From contig DGTQ01000025.1 of the NCBI GenBank assembly GCA_002394365.1, forward strand, positions 1 through 64,000: a stretch of DNA of 64,000 nucleotides, written 5' to 3'. The stretch is from Prevotellaceae bacterium UBA4332. Lineage in GTDB: Bacteria > Bacteroidota > Bacteroidia > Bacteroidales > Bacteroidaceae. The notes beneath the pieces were generated by a model that worked only from the letters and a program-made list of their open reading frames with translations, was not told the origin of the DNA and did not search any database. This document shows, piece by piece, positions 59,738-64,000 of this stretch (its first letter is position 1; the number at the start of each line of letters is the position of its first letter). The position numbers and the translations under genes were made by a program.

Positions 59738-59766
59738 ATGAAGAATGAAGAATGAAGAATGAAGAA
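59738..59766. repeat. 9-bp tandem repeat (AATGAAGAA)
   Basis: Three copies of AATGAAGAATGAAG type. The same repeat flanks the insertion in the susD signal sequence at 53256-53325. Confidence 0.8.
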
Positions 59767-59773
59767 TTATAAA

Positions 59774-59781
59774 TAACTTTG
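59774..59781 (+). promoter_or_regulatory. Promoter -7 element of the GH28 gene
   Basis: TAACTTTG, 39 nt before the ATG at 59821. The -33 box is unclear because the region is occupied by the AATGAAGAA repeat. Confidence 0.5.
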
Positions 59782-59820
59782 CATTTTTTAACTAACTGAA
59801 CCTCTAAAAAGCTTCAAGCA

Positions 59821-61254
59821 ATGAAACATTTACTCCTACTCCCACTCCTGTTTATGCACCTCGCAGCAGCTCTTGCTCTGTCAAATCAACAAACTGGAAC
59901 CCCTGCTCTGTCAAGCCAACAAACTGGAGCGACAGGTGACAACCTGTCTCTGCGTGACTCCATACTCTCCATCATCAATGGTGCACCCTCCCAGCGTCAT
60001 GCTATCAGCGACCAGCGCAAGGCGCTCATAACATCTTTCGGAGCCAAAGGAGACGGCAAGACTGACTGCAAGCCTGCCTTCGACAAAGCCATCAAACGTG
60101 CCAGACGATACATGCGAGGTCTGCACATCGTAGTGCCTGAAGGCAAGTGGTACGTCAAGGGTCCCATACACTTTGCCAGCGACGTGACTCTCGAACTGCA
60201 GCGTGGTGCCACCCTGCTCTTCTCCCCCAACCCAGAGGACTACCTGCCTATGGTCGAGACATCGTGGGAGGGCTCTTTCTGCTATAACTACAGTCCCTTC
60301 ATCTATGGCAAAGGTCTCCAGAACGTAGCCATCATAGGCGAGGGCACTATTGACGGCAACTGCATGCAGACATTCCCAAAGTGGAAGACCATGCAGAAGG
60401 CAGACCAGCAGCTGTTGCGCCAGCAAGACCACCAGGAGACACCCGTCTCCCAGCGTCTTTTTGGCAAAGGTCACTATCTGCGCCCACAACTCATGCAGTT
60501 CTATAACTGCAAGGACATTACCATCAGCGGTGTATTCATCACCAACAGTCCCTTCTGGTGTGTCCACCTCCTGTGTTGCGAGAATGTCATTTGCCGAGGC
60601 TTGCGCTATGATGCCAAACTCGTCAACAACGACGGCATAGACCCCGAGATGACTCGCAACCTGCTCATTGAGAATATAGACTTCAACAATGGCGACGACA
60701 ACGTAGCCATCAAGGCTGGCAGAGACAACGACGGCTGGCACTCCTCTGCTCGTCCGTCAGAGAACATCATCATTCGCAACTGCCATTTCAAGGGTTTGCA
60801 CGGAGTGGTGATAGGTTCTGAAATGAGCGCAGGAGTAAGAAATGTATTCGTCGAAGACTGCGACTATGCAGGCTATGTCAAGCGAGGACTCTACATCAAG
60901 ACAAACCCAAACAGAGGTGGTTTCGTCAACAATATCTACTTCAACCGTTGCAAGTTTGGCGAGGTAGAAGACCTCTTCTATATCACCTCCATGTATGCAG
61001 GCGAGGGAGCAGACGACCACCACTTCACTGACGTTCACAACATCCACGTCTCTGACGTAACCTGCCAGAGTGCCAGTGCAGCAGCCATTGTCCTTCAGGG
61101 CACAGAGGCAAAGCCCCTCCACGATATCTCCTTCCGCAATGTCAACGTAGGCAAGGCTGCCATAGGTTATGCCTCTATGAACACCCTTGACATCATCCTC
61201 CAGAACTGCAACCTCGGAGGCACTGTGCAGGGAGCACCCTCGCAAGCTAAATAG
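59821..61254 (+). CDS. Secreted glycoside hydrolase family 28 (polygalacturonase-like)
   Basis: A 477-residue pectin hydrolase. A signal peptide (1-19) is followed by a doubled repeat-encoded segment (ALSNQQTGTPALSSQQTGA, about 20-39), then the mature beta-helix. GH28 catalytic motifs are visible: NNDGIDPE (near 270), FNNGDDNVAIKAG with the paired Asp (near 290), GLHGVVIGSEMSAG (near 327) and RGLYIKT (near 356). These residues fit an exo-acting or rhamnogalacturonan-directed enzyme. The gene precedes the Gfo/Idh/MocA gene by 126 bp. Confidence 0.93.
   Translation: MKHLLLLPLLFMHLAAALALSNQQTGTPALSSQQTGATGDNLSLRDSILSIINGAPSQRHAISDQRKALITSFGAKGDGKTDCKPAFDKAIKRARRYMRGLHIVVPEGKWYVKGPIHFASDVTLELQRGATLLFSPNPEDYLPMVETSWEGSFCYNYSPFIYGKGLQNVAIIGEGTIDGNCMQTFPKWKTMQKADQQLLRQQDHQETPVSQRLFGKGHYLRPQLMQFYNCKDITISGVFITNSPFWCVHLLCCENVICRGLRYDAKLVNNDGIDPEMTRNLLIENIDFNNGDDNVAIKAGRDNDGWHSSARPSENIIIRNCHFKGLHGVVIGSEMSAGVRNVFVEDCDYAGYVKRGLYIKTNPNRGGFVNNIYFNRCKFGEVEDLFYITSMYAGEGADDHHFTDVHNIHVSDVTCQSASAAAIVLQGTEAKPLHDISFRNVNVGKAAIGYASMNTLDIILQNCNLGGTVQGAPSQAK
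59872..59938 (+). repeat. Doubled nested-palindrome repeat after the GH28 signal peptide
   Basis: Two successive units (GCTCTGTCAAATCAACAAACTGGA and GCTCTGTCAAGCCAACAAACTGGAGCG parts) keep the frame and encode two SxQQTG motifs. The reading frame is the same as in the PatB-like 3' end (ALASQQVGA). Confidence 0.85.
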
Positions 61255-61299
61255 CGCAAAAAGAGTATTTGGCCAGAAGTGTTAAAAACTGACATTTCT

Positions 61300-61331
61300 T
61301 TTGCAAGAATTGAGCGAAAACAGTAACTTTG
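61300..61331 (+). promoter_or_regulatory. Promoter of the Gfo/Idh/MocA gene
   Basis: TTTG at 61300-61303, 20-bp spacer, TAACTTTG at 61324-61331. The leader to 61381 is about 45 nt. Confidence 0.7.
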
Positions 61332-61380
61332 CGGAGTAATTGTATTTTCCCCATTCACTCGTAACTAATCTGAACAGAAC

Positions 61381-62352
61381 ATGAACATCGGAATAATATC
61401 GACAGGACGCATGGCTGGCATGGCAGCCGATACCATCAGCAAGATGCCTGACGCAAGATGCTGGGCTGTGGCTTCACGCTCCATATACAAGGCAGAGGAA
61501 TTTGCCAAGGAGCACAACGTGGAGAAAGCCTACGGTTCGTACTCGGAACTGCTCGCCGACAAGGACGTTGACCTTGTTTATATCGCCACCCCCCACTCCA
61601 TGCACTACGACATAACGATGGAGGCACTCGGCAAGGGCAAGCCCTGTCTGGTGGAGAAGGCTTTCATGGCCAACGAGGAGCAGAGCCGAGAGGTAATAGA
61701 ACTGGCGAAGAAGAACAACGTATTCGTAGCAGAAGCCATGTGGACACGCTACCAGCCAGCTGTAGAGATGGTGCGCAACATGATGAAGCGCATAGGCACT
61801 GTGAGATTGCTGACGGCAAACATAGGCTACAACATGGTGTGGAGAAAACCCAAATTGCTACAACCCGAACTGTGTGGTGGTGCCCTGATGGACGTGGGTG
61901 TGTATGGACTGAATTTCGTAAGGATGTTCTGCCCAGACAGCGAGGTTTTGGAGATAGACGGACTGTGCACACAGAGTGATACGGAAATGGACCTGAGCGA
62001 GGTGATTACACTAAAGTTATCCAACGACGTGCTTGCAACAATACAGGCTACAGCCGATGCTACGAGCAGCAATCGCGGAGTTATAACTGGCACTAATGGT
62101 TTCATCGTAGTTGACAACATAAACAACCCCCAGATGATAAGCCTCTATGCCTCAGACCGCACTCTGACGGAGGAGCAGAGAGTGCCTGAACAGTTAACGG
62201 GTTACGAATACGAGTTTCGCGTGTGTGGCGAGGCTATCAGACAAGGACTGACAGAACCCTCCTGCATGCCTCACGAAGAGACGCTCCTCATCATGCGACT
62301 GATGGACGGACTGCGAAAGAAGTGGGGAGTGAAGTGGGGGTTTGAGAGTTAA
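61381..62352 (+). CDS. Gfo/Idh/MocA family oxidoreductase
   Basis: A 323-residue NAD(P)-dependent sugar or diol dehydrogenase-like protein with an N-terminal Rossmann fold (NIGIISTGRMAGMAADTI; note Ser-Thr in place of the usual GxGxxG pattern), VASRSIYKAEEFAKEH, IATPHSMHYD and LVEKAFMAN (EKP motif changed to EKA). The C-terminal domain follows from about 125 (LMDVGVYGLNF). It has no signal peptide. Lying between pectin-degrading enzymes, it may process a uronate or deoxysugar, which is inferred from context only. Confidence 0.85.
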   Translation: MNIGIISTGRMAGMAADTISKMPDARCWAVASRSIYKAEEFAKEHNVEKAYGSYSELLADKDVDLVYIATPHSMHYDITMEALGKGKPCLVEKAFMANEEQSREVIELAKKNNVFVAEAMWTRYQPAVEMVRNMMKRIGTVRLLTANIGYNMVWRKPKLLQPELCGGALMDVGVYGLNFVRMFCPDSEVLEIDGLCTQSDTEMDLSEVITLKLSNDVLATIQATADATSSNRGVITGTNGFIVVDNINNPQMISLYASDRTLTEEQRVPEQLTGYEYEFRVCGEAIRQGLTEPSCMPHEETLLIMRLMDGLRKKWGVKWGFES

Positions 62353-62419
62353 GGGTTTAGAGTTTAGAGTTAAAAGTTAAGAGCAAAATCTCTTTACACA
62401 ATATATATAATATAAGAAT

Positions 62420-64000
62420 ATGACGAAAAGGTTATACACACTGGTGGTGCTCGCATGCCTCATCATATGCCAGGCAAGTGCGCAGACAAACGCCAACGAA
62501 GTGTTGTGGAAAGCAAGAAAAGTGAATGACTACTTCATGACAATGTGGCCTGACCCCAAGAAGGACACATTCGTAAGGAATAGAAAGCGACCAAGTTCGC
62601 TATGGACACGTGGTGTGTACTATGAGGGGCTGGTGGCATTATATGGCATAGACAGGCAACAGCGGTACATCGACTACATAGACGAGTGGGCAGAATACCA
62701 CAAATGGACACCTCGCTATGGTACCAAGACCACACATGCCGACGACCAATGCTGTGCGCAGACGTATCTGGACAGATACGACACAGAGCGCAAAGCCAAG
62801 ATGATAGACAGTGTGAGGGTGAACCTTGAGAAGCAGATGGCATCAGGGAGAGTGGATTACTGGACGTGGATAGATGCCTTTCAGATGGCTATGCCCGTAT
62901 ATTCCAAGATGTACAGGCTGACGGGCGACGCTCGCTACATACTCTATGCCCGCGACTGCTACGAATGGTCACGCAACGTGTGTGGTGGCGGACTGCTGAA
63001 CAAGAAAGAGGGACTATGGTGGAGAGACAAGGATTTTGTGGCTCCATACAAGGAGAGCGACGGCAACAACTGCTACTGGAGCAGAGGCAATGGCTGGGTG
63101 GTAGCGGCTTACGTCAAGGCTATAAGCGACATAAAGCAGACAAAGGACTACGCAAAGAACAAGGAGGTAAAGACATTTCTGAAAGAACTGGAGGAGGACT
63201 ACCTCGGCATGATGAGGGCATTGCTGAAATGCCAGCGTGAAGACGGGTTCTGGAACGTCAGCCTGATGTCACCAGTCACATACGGAGGTCCTGAAACCTC
63301 AGGCACAGCCCTTTTCCTCATGGGCATTTCATGGGGCATAAGGACAGGCATGCTGCCAGCAAAGACATACAGACAAGCAGCAGACAAGGCATGGAAGGCT
63401 ATGTCAACAGTGGCTATCCACCCCAACGGTTTCCTGGGCTACCTGCAGGGAACGGGCAAGCAGCCGTCAGACGGACAACCTGTGACATACACCAGCGTGC
63501 CCGATTTTGAGGACTACGGAGCTGGGTGCGTACTGCTGGGAGCTGTGGAATACTACAAACTGCTGAAGGAGCAGCCCCTCACCAAGACACAAGCAAGGGG
63601 AGGAAACAACCTGTGGCACGACGGAACGGAGATGGCTCCTTTCTTCAGCAACACAAAGAAGGTGGACATAAGGACACTGGGCAAGCAATACGTGATAACC
63701 GACTACGGAGTAAAGCCTGACTCCACCCTCTTGCAGACGGCTGAGATACAGAGCGTCATAGACCGTTGCGCCAAGGAGGGAGGCGGAGTGGTAGTGATAC
63801 CAGAGGGCACGTTCCTCAGTGGTTCGCTGTTCTTCAAGCAGGGTACAAACCTCTACGTCAAGGGCAGGCTGAAGGGTTCCGACCGAGTGCGCGACTTCCG
63901 TCTGATGACGACACGCATGGAGGGGCAGACACTGCAGTATTTTGCTGCCCTCATAAATGCTGACGGCATAGACGGCTTCTGCATCATGGGAGACGGAGCC
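62420..64000 (+). CDS. GH105-GH28 fusion protein, cut by the right edge
   Basis: The first 527 codons are visible and the frame is open to the end. A signal peptide (1-21, ending CQASA) leads into a GH105/GH88-type domain (about 25-375) that removes unsaturated galacturonyl residues from rhamnogalacturonan oligomers: VYYEGLVALYGID, HADDQCCAQTYLD, the catalytic Asp in WTWIDAFQMAMPVY and SRGNGWVVAAYVKA. From about 410 a GH28-like domain begins (ITDYGVKPDSTLLQTAEIQS, GGGVVVIPEGTFLSGSLFF). The fusion puts two successive pectin steps in one exported protein. The C-terminus is unseen. Confidence 0.92.
   Translation, partial: MTKRLYTLVVLACLIICQASAQTNANEVLWKARKVNDYFMTMWPDPKKDTFVRNRKRPSSLWTRGVYYEGLVALYGIDRQQRYIDYIDEWAEYHKWTPRYGTKTTHADDQCCAQTYLDRYDTERKAKMIDSVRVNLEKQMASGRVDYWTWIDAFQMAMPVYSKMYRLTGDARYILYARDCYEWSRNVCGGGLLNKKEGLWWRDKDFVAPYKESDGNNCYWSRGNGWVVAAYVKAISDIKQTKDYAKNKEVKTFLKELEEDYLGMMRALLKCQREDGFWNVSLMSPVTYGGPETSGTALFLMGISWGIRTGMLPAKTYRQAADKAWKAMSTVAIHPNGFLGYLQGTGKQPSDGQPVTYTSVPDFEDYGAGCVLLGAVEYYKLLKEQPLTKTQARGGNNLWHDGTEMAPFFSNTKKVDIRTLGKQYVITDYGVKPDSTLLQTAEIQSVIDRCAKEGGGVVVIPEGTFLSGSLFFKQGTNLYVKGRLKGSDRVRDFRLMTTRMEGQTLQYFAALINADGIDGFCIMGDGA

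Noticed and set aside
59911..60741. 276-codon minus-strand open frame opposite the GH28 gene
   Set aside because: Antisense composition effect; the sense strand has all GH28 catalytic motifs.

Overview
The window is a Bacteroidetes chromosome segment, most probably from a gut or rumen Prevotellaceae member (Prevotella/Segatella-like). The family-level call is an inference. It rests on the 5' end of a Bacteroidales-type 16S rRNA gene at the left edge, many promoters of the Bacteroidetes form (-33 TTTG or TTG, about 20 bp, -7 TAnnTTTG), weak or absent Shine-Dalgarno sites, a SusC/SusD pair, DUF4295 and DUF3737 proteins, and C-terminal tails of the Prevotella YYxxDGxxxxxPQKG kind.

Layout. 1-660: 16S rRNA start with its leader and promoter (minus). 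661-2802: RNase G/E, a 29-residue mS38-like ribosomal protein and an HU protein (minus). 2965-13432: a long minus-strand housekeeping run (UbiA-family transferase, NadE, IspE, DnaB, RNase D-like exonuclease, RlmI-like methyltransferase, TilS, a beta-helix lipoprotein, Cdd). 13545-16374: acyltransferase and phosphoethanolamine-transferase-like envelope genes. 16375-18295: a repeat-rich gap holding an orphan membrane protein and a coupled 38-residue peptide. 18296-26023: acyltransferase, IspF, a Wza-like SLBB protein, LolD, CvfB-like protein, L28-L33-DUF4295 and a response regulator. 26208-34651: the isoleucine/valine operon ilvD-ilvB-ilvN-thioesterase-ilvC, then GlsB-like and M13 peptidase genes. 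34778-36207: an orphan gene, a predicted small RNA and phased repeat arrays. 36208-45959: trpS, EamA, luxS, and a histidine cluster whose hisD and hisC are separated by MATE, DUF3737 and PatB-like genes. 46062-64000: a nutrient-acquisition region with pectate lyase, aldose epimerase, a metalloprotease-SusC-SusD-propeller-C10 peptidase operon, tRNA-Ser, GH28, an oxidoreductase and a GH105-GH28 fusion cut by the right edge.

How the genes work together. PL1, GH28, GH105-GH28 and the epimerase fit pectin/rhamnogalacturonan use. The SusCD operon carries two proteases and probably imports peptides or a protein-linked glycan. The ilv operon has an acyl-ACP thioesterase inside it, linking branched-chain precursors with fatty-acid release.

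The most unusual content is repetitive DNA. (1) Short arrays with an exact 21-bp period and palindromic unit cores occur in five intergenic stretches. (2) Two dispersed palindromic repeat families sit inside or at the ends of many protein genes (galM twice, hisC, patB-like, C10 peptidase, susD, metalloprotease, GH28, the EptA-like gene), adding in-frame segments often next to signal peptides or termini. (3) A predicted ~137-nt RNA with a well-spaced promoter carries two near-identical 30-nt repeats beside an orphan gene. (4) A ~190-bp MITE-like inverted repeat encloses a perfect 42-bp AT palindrome. (5) Several promoters lie only 4-8 nt from start codons, predicting leaderless mRNAs.
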